A DNA stretch of 12,179 nt, from contig CAZKBY010000065.1 of the NCBI GenBank assembly GCA_964550915.1, forward strand, positions 1 to 12,179, in the 5' to 3' direction. Origin of the DNA: JARYMI01 sp964550915. Lineage in GTDB: Bacteria; Acidobacteriota; Aminicenantia; Aminicenantales; UBA8522. Under the pieces are notes generated by a model. It was not told the DNA's origin. It did not search any database and saw only the letters and a program-made list of their open reading frames with translations. Shown one piece after another: positions 1-6,352 of this stretch. Every line of letters starts with the position of its first letter. Within the stretch, counting starts at the first letter, position 1. Position numbers and translations under genes: made by a program.

Positions 1-1
1 C

Positions 2-223
2 GGGCAGCGCATTCATGACCCCATCCTCCTAGAGAAGCGGCTCAGGGATCACAACTTGCCTCGCCAAGCGTACGAGTGGTACCTCGACCTGCGCCGGTAC
101 GGCAGCGTTCCCCACGCCGGGTTCGGCCTTGGCGTGGAGCGGACTTTAGCCTGGCTCTGTCGAATCAAACACATCCGTGAGACAATCCCCTTTCCCCGCC
201 TCCTCTACCGAATTTATCCGTGA
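2..223 (+). CDS. asnS: Asparagine--tRNA ligase, C-terminal 73 residues (5' truncated by window edge)
   Basis: Class II aminoacyl-tRNA synthetase that charges tRNA-Asn with asparagine in the cytoplasm. Only the last 73 codons are present, in the frame starting at base 2 and ending at TGA 221-223. The segment holds class II motif 3 (GFGLGVERTLAW, with the ATP-binding arginine in the GVER part), preceded by YGSVPHAG and followed by the ending RETIPFPRLLYRIYP. That ending is typical of AsnRS and of the related archaeal-type AspRS. The bacterial AspRS motif 3 (AFGLDR type) is absent, so AsnRS is preferred. The stop overlaps the start of rimO (TGATG), which makes this the upstream member of the long coupled operon. 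An archaeal-type non-discriminating AspRS cannot be fully excluded from this fragment. Confidence 0.9.
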   Translation, partial: GQRIHDPILLEKRLRDHNLPRQAYEWYLDLRRYGSVPHAGFGLGVERTLAWLCRIKHIRETIPFPRLLYRIYP

Positions 224-1590
224 TGGATCGCCTGCTCAAGGCTCGCGCCCGCAAACAAAAACGTGTCGCCCTTGTCAGCTACGGCTGTGCCAAAAACCAG
301 GTTGATAGTGAAGTCATGCTTGGTTATCTCAGCAGCGCCGGTTACGCCGTCCTTCCAGACACCAAAAATGCTGATGTTATCATCCTCAACACCTGCGGAT
401 TCATCAAGCCAGCTAAAGAAGAAGCAGTCGGAGCTATAAAAGACGCTGTCAGGTTGAAAAAAAAAGAAAAACCACCCCTTCTCGTTGTGGCGGGCTGCTA
501 CGTAGAACGATACAGAGACAGCCTCGAGCAGACATTTCCGGATGTCGATATTTGGCTTGATGTTAAAAATTATGACAAGATCGTTCAGGCAATCGAGGGA
601 GTGCCCTTTCGTCCTGGCCGGAGGGCTTTCCTTTACAGCCACGCATCGCCGCGCCTCCTTTCGACTCCCTCTTCATGGGCCTACCTAAAGATCTCAGAGG
701 GCTGTTCGCACCGCTGCTCTTTCTGCGCCATCCCGTCGATCAAAGGTCCCTACCGCTCGCGCTCCATCGGTTCGATTGTCAAAGAAGCGGCCGGCCTTGT
801 CCAGCTTGGGGTCAAGGAAATCAACCTCATCTCCCAGGACACAACTTCTTTTGGCCGTGACCGCGGGCTGAAAGATGGCCTGCCAAAGCTGTTGGAAAGA
901 CTCTCTTCCATCCCCCGGCTTCGCTGGATTCGCATTCTTTATGGCCACCCGGAGGAAATCACGGCTGATCTCCTTGATATCATGAGAGAAGCGAAAATCT
1001 GTTCGTACTTTGATCTTCCTTTTCAGCATGTCGATTCGGCCATTATCAGGCGAATGGGGCGGAGCATGGAAGGACGGGAGGCCTTAGCGCTCTTAGACAG
1101 GATACGAGAGAAGCTTCCAAACTCTTCAATCCGGACATCGCTCATTGTCGGGTTCCCGGGTGAGGGCAAGGAAGAGTTCTTGAAGCTAAAAAATTTCGTC
1201 CGGGAAGCAAAGGTTGACCACCTGGGCGTCTTTACGTATTCTCCTGAAGAAGGAACAACAGCCTTCCGCTTGGGTGACCCGGTTAGGGAAAGCATTAAGA
1301 CCAGAAGGCGGCACGAAATCATGAGTCTCCAGGCAGAAATATCCTTGGCCAACAACAAGAAATACTTGGGCCAGCACCTTGATGTTTTGATTGGGTCTCC
1401 ATCTTCGACTCACTCGCCTGCCAGCCGGAATGAAGTTGTCCTTGGTCGGAGCCAATTTCAGGCGCCTGAGGTGGATGGCGTTGTATATGTTCACCCAGCG
1501 ATGACTCCCGGCCGGCGTCTCCGTCCGATTGAAAAAGTTGAAATCACAGACGCGGATGTATATGATTTACACGGTGTGATCAGCGGATGA
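223..1590 (+). CDS. rimO: Ribosomal protein uS12 (S12) methylthiotransferase RimO
   Basis: Radical-SAM enzyme with two 4Fe-4S clusters that methylthiolates the conserved aspartate of ribosomal protein S12. Counting from ATG 223 (455 aa, the usual family length), the N-terminal UPF0004 domain carries the auxiliary-cluster cysteines in SYGCAKN (C22), NTCGF (C58) and AGCY (C92). The radical-SAM triad CSHRCSFC is at C161/C165/C168. A TRAM-like domain fills about residues 370-455 and ends with the RimO-typical DVYDLHG. S12-directed RimO is favoured over the tRNA enzyme MiaB by SYGCAKN, the IPSIKGPYRSR stretch and this C-terminus. GTG at 220 is an alternative start one codon earlier. There is no clear Shine-Dalgarno, so translation probably depends on coupling to asnS. 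The N-terminus has a lysine/arginine-rich leader of about 14 residues. Bases 457-465 are a run of nine A inside the gene; the frame stays open. Confidence 0.96.
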   Translation: MDRLLKARARKQKRVALVSYGCAKNQVDSEVMLGYLSSAGYAVLPDTKNADVIILNTCGFIKPAKEEAVGAIKDAVRLKKKEKPPLLVVAGCYVERYRDSLEQTFPDVDIWLDVKNYDKIVQAIEGVPFRPGRRAFLYSHASPRLLSTPSSWAYLKISEGCSHRCSFCAIPSIKGPYRSRSIGSIVKEAAGLVQLGVKEINLISQDTTSFGRDRGLKDGLPKLLERLSSIPRLRWIRILYGHPEEITADLLDIMREAKICSYFDLPFQHVDSAIIRRMGRSMEGREALALLDRIREKLPNSSIRTSLIVGFPGEGKEEFLKLKNFVREAKVDHLGVFTYSPEEGTTAFRLGDPVRESIKTRRRHEIMSLQAEISLANNKKYLGQHLDVLIGSPSSTHSPASRNEVVLGRSQFQAPEVDGVVYVHPAMTPGRRLRPIEKVEITDADVYDLHGVISG

Positions 1591-2048
1591 AAGGACTCTG
1601 GAGAGTCGTGGCGACGTGCTGCGGCATCGGGTTTGTTCCGGTAGCTCCCGGCACTGCGGCCAGCTTAGCTGTCGCCTTGGCTTATAAATTATTCCTTTTC
1701 CGGCTTTCCTGGCCACTCTATCTCCTCCTTCTTGTCATCCTCAGCATTCTTGGCCTTTTCGCCGCGGCGATTTATTCCGCTGAACTCGGTCACAATGATC
1801 CCAGGCGGATTGTTATCGATGAGGCTTCTGGCCAGCTTGTCTCCCTCTTGGCCGTGCCAGCGACCTGGACAGCGGTTGGTCTGTCCTTTCTACTTTTCCG
1901 TTTTTTCGACATCGTCAAGCCTTATCCGATCCGGAAAACGGAAAAGCTCCCCGGCGGATGGGGCATTATGACCGATGACCTGCTGGCCGGGCTGTTGTGC
2001 CGACTTATTCTTTTCGTGATTCTTGTGTTGCTGGGGCCCCGGGGGTGA
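1587..2048 (+). CDS. pgpA: Phosphatidylglycerophosphatase A
   Basis: Inner-membrane phosphatase that removes the terminal phosphate from phosphatidylglycerophosphate to give phosphatidylglycerol. It is 153 aa, normal for the PgpA family. Family blocks are in order: GFVPVAPGT (15-23), DPRRIVIDEASG (71-82), FRFFDIVKPYPI (104-115) and LPGGWGIMTDDLLAG (121-135). The acidic residues in the DE and DD pairs are those expected to hold Mg2+. Hydrophobic stretches around 24-62, 85-105 and 131-150 fit an integral membrane protein. The ATG lies in an ATGA overlap with the rimO stop, and no strong ribosome-binding site is visible, again suggesting coupling. It shares the operon with plsY and gpsA, two other phospholipid-synthesis genes. 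Confidence 0.95.
   Translation: MKGLWRVVATCCGIGFVPVAPGTAASLAVALAYKLFLFRLSWPLYLLLLVILSILGLFAAAIYSAELGHNDPRRIVIDEASGQLVSLLAVPATWTAVGLSFLLFRFFDIVKPYPIRKTEKLPGGWGIMTDDLLAGLLCRLILFVILVLLGPRG
2033..2045. repeat. G4C4G5 self-complementary block at the pgpA/cinA junction
   Basis: The last codons of pgpA contain GGGGCCCCGGGGG immediately before and including the G of the cinA GTG start. Both GGGGCCCC and CCCCGGGG are perfect palindromes. In mRNA the block could pair with itself or with a copy in another molecule, covering the cinA start. It encodes Gly-Pro-Arg-Gly, so a purely coding origin is also possible. Confidence 0.4.
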
Positions 2049-3331
2049 GAAAACAGCTTCTCGATCGAGTCGAGATCATCGCGGTCGGTTCTGAGCTCCT
2101 TACTCCTCATTACCAGGACACGAACTCGCTTTTCCTAACCCAGCAGCTTAACGATTGCGGCTACGATGTTTCTTTTAAAACGATTGTTGGAGATGACTGG
2201 GAAAACCTCCTCCTTTGCATCAATTTGGCCCTCGGCCGGGCTAACCTAATCGTGGCAGTGGGAGGTCTAGGCCCGACAGCTGATGACCTGACCTGCCTGG
2301 CCTTCGCTAAGGCTCTGAAAAGGGAGTTGATCCTCAACATCAAAGTCTTGCGGAGGATCAAGTCGCGGTTCGCTCGCAGGAAAATCGCCATGCCAGCCTC
2401 GGCCGCCAAGCAGGCATACCTCATTGAGGGAGCAATCCCGCTTCCCAACAGGAAAGGGACCGCGCCTGGCCAGTGGGTTGAAACGGGAGCAAACAGGATT
2501 GTTCTCCTTCCTGGTCCCCCGCATGAGCTAAAGCCAATGTTCGAGGAGTTCGTCCGACCCCGACTGGAAGCACAGCGGCGAGGCTACTTGGCACGTCGAA
2601 CGCTCAAGACAACCGGCTTGACAGAATCAAAGATAGACAGCCTGATCAGGGATCTCTATCCGCGGACAGGGGATGTGAAAATTACCCTTCTTGCTTGTCC
2701 AGGCCAGATCGAGGTCCACCTCGTGGCTTTCTCGGCCAAAAACCCGGGATTGGCCGAGAAAAAACTCACAAGGCTAGGGAGAAAGATCACCTCCCGGCTA
2801 GGAGATCGAGTTTTTTCTGAGGACGGCAAAGAGCTCGAGGAAGTTGTGGGTGACCTCCTTAGAGGGAAAAAACAAACATTGGCTGTGGCCGAGTCCTGCA
2901 GCGGCGGTTTGCTCGGCCACAGGCTAACTAACGTTCCGGGCAGCTCTGCTTATTTTCTGGAAGGAGTTGTTGCTTATTCGAACAAGGCAAAGACCGATGT
3001 CCTGGCTGTTCCTCCCTCTCTTCTGGCCAAGTACGGAGCGGTTAGTCTTGAGGTTGCCCGGGCCATGGCCAGAGGCATCCGCCAGCGTTCGGGGGCCTGC
3101 TATGGTCTGGCTATCACGGGCATCGCTGGTCCTGGGGGTGGAACGCCGGGCAAGCCCGTCGGGCTGGTCTTTACAGCCTTGGATTCGTCTGAGGAAACAG
3201 AAATCGAAAAGAATCTTTTCCTGGGCAGCAGACAGCATATAAAGTTTCAGTCGACCCAAAAAGCCTTAGACATGCTCCGCGGCCGCCTTCTCGGACTGGC
3301 CACATCCGGGATTAAAAAAGGGGAAACATGA
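2045..3331 (+). CDS. cinA: CinA family protein: MoCF-like domain plus nicotinamide-nucleotide amidase domain
   Basis: Two-domain CinA of 428 aa from GTG 2045. Residues about 9-170 form the MoaB/Mog-like (COG1058) domain, with AVGSELL, the GGLGPTADDLT block (73-83) and LPGPPHELKPMFEE (155-168). Residues about 275-410 form the PncC/CinA C-terminal domain, with AESCSGG (283-289) and GIAGPGGG (359-366). In characterised homologues the C-terminal part deamidates nicotinamide mononucleotide (pyridine nucleotide salvage), and the N-terminal part can have ADP-ribose pyrophosphatase activity. The GTG start is chosen because it overlaps the pgpA stop (GTGA) and puts the conserved EIIAVGSELL close to the N-terminus. 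An upstream GTG at 1997 would add 16 residues unlike the family. The AESC motif has Ser where Thr is more common. The segment LTPHYQDTNS replaces the LLxGxxxxTN form of many bacteria. A link to competence is historical and cannot be inferred here. Confidence 0.94.
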   Translation: MRKQLLDRVEIIAVGSELLTPHYQDTNSLFLTQQLNDCGYDVSFKTIVGDDWENLLLCINLALGRANLIVAVGGLGPTADDLTCLAFAKALKRELILNIKVLRRIKSRFARRKIAMPASAAKQAYLIEGAIPLPNRKGTAPGQWVETGANRIVLLPGPPHELKPMFEEFVRPRLEAQRRGYLARRTLKTTGLTESKIDSLIRDLYPRTGDVKITLLACPGQIEVHLVAFSAKNPGLAEKKLTRLGRKITSRLGDRVFSEDGKELEEVVGDLLRGKKQTLAVAESCSGGLLGHRLTNVPGSSAYFLEGVVAYSNKAKTDVLAVPPSLLAKYGAVSLEVARAMARGIRQRSGACYGLAITGIAGPGGGTPGKPVGLVFTALDSSEETEIEKNLFLGSRQHIKFQSTQKALDMLRGRLLGLATSGIKKGET

Positions 3332-3882
3332 GGACTTTTATTGCTCTCGACTTGGATAAGCCCCTGAAGGAAACGCTGGCCGGCTTGGTTTGCCGGCTTC
3401 GACGTCAGGGCGGGGACATCCGCTGGATTAGGCCAGAAGGGATGCATTTGACACTCAAGTTCCTTGGCGAAACGAGAGAGGAAACCGTGGTCAAGATCAA
3501 GAATGCTCTCGCCGTTTTGGCCAGACGACATAAGCCTTTCTGCCTGAGTTTTGTAGGCACGGGCACCTTTCCGCCGGGCAATAGGGCACGCGTCCTTTGG
3601 GTTGGAATCAGTGAAAGTGTTCAGCTCAAGGCTCTTCAGGAAGACCTGGAGAGAGAGATGGAAAGACTCGGTTTTCCAAGCGAAGAGCGTGGCTTTCATC
3701 CCCATCTGACTCTGGGCCGGGTCAAATCCTCTTTTGGTCTTGGGCCGGTCATCCAGGAGCTCCAAAAAGAGGCGGTCACTGTTTTCGGCGAGGCAGATAT
3801 ATGGCATTTGACTTTCCTTCAAAGCACCCTCAAGTCGACGGGTGCAGAATACAGCATTCTTGGAGAGTACAGGCTCGGATGA
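3328..3882 (+). CDS. thpR: RNA 2',3'-cyclic 3'-phosphodiesterase (2H family, LigT-like)
   Basis: 2H-superfamily phosphoesterase of 184 aa. The two catalytic HxT motifs are intact: HLT at 40-42 in MHLTLKFLGE, and HLT at 126-128 in FHPHLTLGR. The opening MRTFIALDL and the block NRARVLWVGI are typical of the ThpR/LigT family. Family members hydrolyse 2',3'-cyclic phosphate ends of RNA to 2'-phosphate, and some ligate tRNA halves in vitro; the cellular role is unclear. The ATG lies in an ATGA overlap with cinA, with a purine-rich AAAAAGGGG just upstream as a plausible ribosome-binding site. cinA followed by thpR is an arrangement I have seen in other bacteria, but no shared function is established. 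Confidence 0.93.
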   Translation: MRTFIALDLDKPLKETLAGLVCRLRRQGGDIRWIRPEGMHLTLKFLGETREETVVKIKNALAVLARRHKPFCLSFVGTGTFPPGNRARVLWVGISESVQLKALQEDLEREMERLGFPSEERGFHPHLTLGRVKSSFGLGPVIQELQKEAVTVFGEADIWHLTFLQSTLKSTGAEYSILGEYRLG

Positions 3883-4478
3883 AAGCTCTTTTTATCGTTA
3901 TAGCCTATTGTCTTGGAGCTGTGCCTTTCGGCTACATTTTCTTCAGGCTGAGTGAGAAAAAAGATATCCGGCAGTTCGGCAGTCAGAGCACTGGTGCCAC
4001 CAATGTTTTGCGGCTGAAGGGTTGGAGGCATGCTGTTCCTGTCGTCATATTAGATGTTTTTAAAGCAGCCCTTCCGGTCTGGTTAGCGCTCAGGCTGTTC
4101 GACGACCGGCGAGTGGCCCTCGCTTCGGCGTTCCTGGCCGTGCTAGGACACTGTTTTCCGGTTTTCATCAGGTTTAAAGGGGGAAAAGGCGTGTCGACAG
4201 CCATGGGCTCCTATGCTATGCTGGCTCCGCTTCCGTTTAGCCTGAGCCTGGCTATTTTTATCAGTGTCATCGCCTGGACTCGGTATGTTTCTCTTGGATC
4301 TCTTGTGGCCACCCTTTCTTTTCCCGTTCTGGCCGTCCTCATCCGCGGAGACTGGGAGCTTGCAGTCATCGGGCTGGCTGTTTTTTCCCTTATTGCTCTT
4401 CGCCACGCGGGCAATATTGGGCGCTTGTGCCGCGGCGAAGAGAGAAAACTTGGTCAGCGGCTGGAGGTCAAAGGCTGA
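3879..4478 (+). CDS. plsY: Glycerol-3-phosphate acyltransferase PlsY (acyl-phosphate dependent)
   Basis: Membrane acyltransferase that moves the acyl group from acyl-phosphate to position 1 of sn-glycerol-3-phosphate, the first committed step of phospholipid synthesis. It is 199 aa with about five hydrophobic segments and starts MKALFIVIAYCLGAVPFGYI. All three conserved loop motifs are visible: GSQSTGATN (34-42), GHCFPVFIRFKGGKG (90-104) and ALRHAGNIGRL (173-183). The first loop has QST where GN-I is the common form. ATG 3879 is chosen because it overlaps the thpR stop (ATGA) and begins directly with the first membrane segment. Starting at 3801 would add 26 soluble residues encoded within thpR. 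The next gene, gpsA, makes its glycerol-3-phosphate substrate. The acyl-phosphate maker PlsX is not in the window. Confidence 0.96.
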   Translation: MKALFIVIAYCLGAVPFGYIFFRLSEKKDIRQFGSQSTGATNVLRLKGWRHAVPVVILDVFKAALPVWLALRLFDDRRVALASAFLAVLGHCFPVFIRFKGGKGVSTAMGSYAMLAPLPFSLSLAIFISVIAWTRYVSLGSLVATLSFPVLAVLIRGDWELAVIGLAVFSLIALRHAGNIGRLCRGEERKLGQRLEVKG

Positions 4479-5473
4479 TGGAAGTGGCCGTTATCGGCGG
4501 TGGGAGCTGGGGTACGGCTTTTGCCCTCCATTTGGGTCGTCTTGGCATCAAAACGACACTTTGGGTTCGGGAAGCCGAAATCCTTGAGGACTTGCAATTC
4601 ACTCGTCAGAATCGGGTTTTCCTTCCAGGGTTCAACCTTCCGGATAAGGTCGACTTCACAAAAAGTATAGGTGAGGCTGTTCAAGGTGCAGATATCGTTT
4701 TCATCGCTGTCCCTTCTCGCTTCTGTCGGCAGGTTTATGTCGATATGGCGGCCAGTCTCCGCCCCGGCCAGATAGCAGTCAGCTTAACTAAAGGCATCGA
4801 GGAAGGATCGCTCAAGCGGATGAGCGAAGTCATGGCTGAGGTTTTTCCTGCTTCCGGAGCCCCGCGGGTGGCCGTTCTCTCTGGCCCGAGCTTCGCCAGA
4901 GAGGTGGCTGAGCGCCATCCGACCGCCGTTGTCGCAGCGTCAGCTGACATGGAGATTGCGAAAACCATCCAGCGGCTCGTCTCGGATCTGTCCTTTCGAG
5001 TTTACACGAGCAATGACCTTGTGGGCGTCGAGCTGGGAGGCGCACTTAAGAATGTCATCGCTCTGGCCACAGGTATATCAGATGCTCTAGAGTTTGGCCA
5101 CAACTCTCGGGCAGCTTTGATTACCCGGGGTCTTGCGGAGATCACCAGACTCGGAATCAGGCTGGGGGCAAACAAAGAAACATTCCTTGGACTGGCCGGT
5201 CTGGGCGATCTCGTTCTCACGTGCACGGCCAGGATGAGTCGTAACTATCATGTCGGGTTTGAGCTAGGTCGGGGCAAATCTCTTCCCCAAGTCCTTGGTT
5301 CGATGAAAATGGTGGCCGAAGGGATCGCCACGGCAGTTTCTGTCCAACAGCTCGCGAGACGTGAGAGCGTTGACATGCCGATCTCAGCCGAAATCTACAA
5401 AGTTCTCTATGAGAACAAAAGCCCGCGCGATTCGCTGCGAGATCTCATGTCCCGAGAGCTCAAGGTTGAGTAG
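4478..5473 (+). CDS. gpsA: Glycerol-3-phosphate dehydrogenase [NAD(P)+]
   Basis: Cytoplasmic enzyme reducing dihydroxyacetone phosphate to sn-glycerol-3-phosphate for phospholipid synthesis. It is 331 aa, the normal length. The Rossmann fingerprint GGGSWG is at 7-12, followed by TLWVRE. SLTKGIE (102-108) and GPSFAREVA (136-144) match the family. ELGGALKNVIALATG (185-199) contains the catalytic lysine at 191. GLAGLGDLVLTCT (238-250) and SRN (254-256) are the substrate-side signatures. ATG 4478 is chosen because GGAGG at 4462-4466 lies 11 nt upstream and the start overlaps the plsY stop (TGATG). A start at 4427 would add 17 residues lying inside plsY. It is the last member of the coupled operon; the next gene has its own promoter. 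Confidence 0.97.
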   Translation: MEVAVIGGGSWGTAFALHLGRLGIKTTLWVREAEILEDLQFTRQNRVFLPGFNLPDKVDFTKSIGEAVQGADIVFIAVPSRFCRQVYVDMAASLRPGQIAVSLTKGIEEGSLKRMSEVMAEVFPASGAPRVAVLSGPSFAREVAERHPTAVVAASADMEIAKTIQRLVSDLSFRVYTSNDLVGVELGGALKNVIALATGISDALEFGHNSRAALITRGLAEITRLGIRLGANKETFLGLAGLGDLVLTCTARMSRNYHVGFELGRGKSLPQVLGSMKMVAEGIATAVSVQQLARRESVDMPISAEIYKVLYENKSPRDSLRDLMSRELKVE

Positions 5474-5511
5474 AATGCAGCGTTATGGTGCAGAGACCTC
5501 CTCTTCCAGGG

Positions 5512-5539
5512 TTGACGTTTCTGCAGGGCGGGATAAAAT
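5512..5539 (+). promoter_or_regulatory. Sigma-70-like promoter for the TPR lipoprotein gene
   Basis: TTGACG (5512-5517) and TAAAAT (5534-5539) are separated by 16 bp, giving five of six matches to each consensus box. The predicted start of transcription is near 5546, leaving a leader of about 18 nt before ATG 5564. The 90-bp gap 5474-5563 is the first non-coding stretch after seven overlapping genes and shows no clear terminator hairpin for gpsA, so some read-through is likely. Confidence 0.65.
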
Positions 5540-5563
5540 GGACAGAGAAAGCAGAGGTAGACC

Positions 5564-6343
5564 ATGAGAATTCGAAAATTGACGTTGATCGCGGTCCTCA
5601 TCAGCCTGGTGTCCTGCGCTTCGTCCCAAAAAAAGCTTGAGCAAGCGAGGGAGAAAGATCCGCAGTATCAGTACAATGTCGGCCTTTTTTATTTGAACAG
5701 CAATAACGTAGACGAAGCCATCAAGTACCTGAACAGGTCACTGGCTCTTAATCCTCGCTATCACTTGGCCTTGAATGCGTTGGGCTTAGCGCAATCGATA
5801 AAAGGAAACCTCGAGGAAGCAATAAAGCTCTACCTTAAGTGCCTGGAGATCGTCCCTTCCTTTTCAGAAGCCCGTAATAACTTGGGCACAGTCTACCAGG
5901 AGCTCGGCTACATCGATAGAGCTGAAGATGCTTTTCGCCAGGTGATCGAGGACCCGAGCTATGCTCACAAGGAGCTTCCTTACTACAACCTCGCCCGGCT
6001 CTCCTTCATCCGAAATGATTTGGAAAGGGCCCTCTTTTACGTCGAGAACGCCATCAAGCTAAACAATCGTTTTCACATGGGTCATAACCTCAAAGGGTTG
6101 ATTTTGGAAAACCAGAACAGGCTAAACGAAGCGATTGATTGTTTCCGTCAGGCTGTTAAGATCGTTCCCGATGACGTGAACTACAATTTCAACTTGGGTG
6201 AGGCTTACTTCAAAAACGGTGAATTCAAGCAAGCCGGCGAGATCTTGGAAAAGATCGCACCCGGCGTCATCGAGCGGGAGATGAAAGAGAAGCTCGATTC
6301 TTACCTGAAGACAATCAAGAACCGCGGTCCTTCTGGCGCTTGA
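5564..6343 (+). CDS. TPR-repeat lipoprotein, PilF/PilW-like
   Basis: Predicted lipoprotein of 259 aa. MRIRK is followed by a hydrophobic stretch and the lipobox LVSC, making Cys18 the lipidation site. Ala at +2 would favour the outer membrane under the E. coli sorting rule. About six tetratricopeptide repeats follow, roughly at 34-66, 68-100, 102-131, 138-170, 172-204 and 206-238, each with the usual G/A-L-Y and A-P spacing. Between repeats three and four is a longer linker, IEDPSYAHKELPYYNLA, which resembles the DPxY insertion of PilF/PilW, the lipoproteins that help assemble the type IV pilus secretin. No other pilus gene is near, so that role is only a possibility. It could equally be a general envelope scaffold. 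The start is supported by AGAGG at 5553-5557 and the promoter at 5512. It ends 4 bp from the convergent ahcY stop. Confidence 0.85.
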   Translation: MRIRKLTLIAVLISLVSCASSQKKLEQAREKDPQYQYNVGLFYLNSNNVDEAIKYLNRSLALNPRYHLALNALGLAQSIKGNLEEAIKLYLKCLEIVPSFSEARNNLGTVYQELGYIDRAEDAFRQVIEDPSYAHKELPYYNLARLSFIRNDLERALFYVENAIKLNNRFHMGHNLKGLILENQNRLNEAIDCFRQAVKIVPDDVNYNFNLGEAYFKNGEFKQAGEILEKIAPGVIEREMKEKLDSYLKTIKNRGPSGA

Positions 6344-6352
6344 ACGTTCAAG
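6339..6352. repeat. Perfect 14-bp palindrome carrying both convergent stop codons
   Basis: CTTGAACGTTCAAG is fully self-complementary. Its inner TGA (6341-6343) ends the TPR lipoprotein gene on the + strand, and its mirror TCA (6348-6350) is the TGA of ahcY on the - strand. It could fold as a five-pair stem with a four-base loop in either transcript. No T-run follows on either side, so a classical intrinsic terminator is not supported. Confidence 0.6.

Noticed and set aside
214..642. 142-codon - strand frame with a run of phenylalanines
   Set aside because: The Phe run is simply the complement of the A-rich lysine codons in rimO; no domain is visible.
1997..2044. Longer N-terminus for cinA from GTG 1997
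   Set aside because: The 16 extra residues are out-of-frame pgpA sequence and unlike the family; GTG 2045 overlaps the pgpA stop in the pattern of this operon.
3247..3822. 191-codon open frame on the - strand, opposite thpR
   Set aside because: Shadow of thpR and the end of cinA; no recognisable domain, and the opposite strand has both HxT motifs.
3801..3878. Longer N-terminus for plsY
   Set aside because: It would add 26 soluble residues read out of frame inside thpR; the ATGA start at 3879 begins directly with the first membrane helix, as in the family.
4427..4477. Longer N-terminus for gpsA
   Set aside because: The extra 17 residues lie within plsY; GGAGG at 4462 and the Rossmann motif position support ATG 4478.
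5474..5563. Intrinsic terminator after gpsA
   Set aside because: No GC-rich stem followed by a T-run is seen; the gap instead holds a promoter for the next gene.
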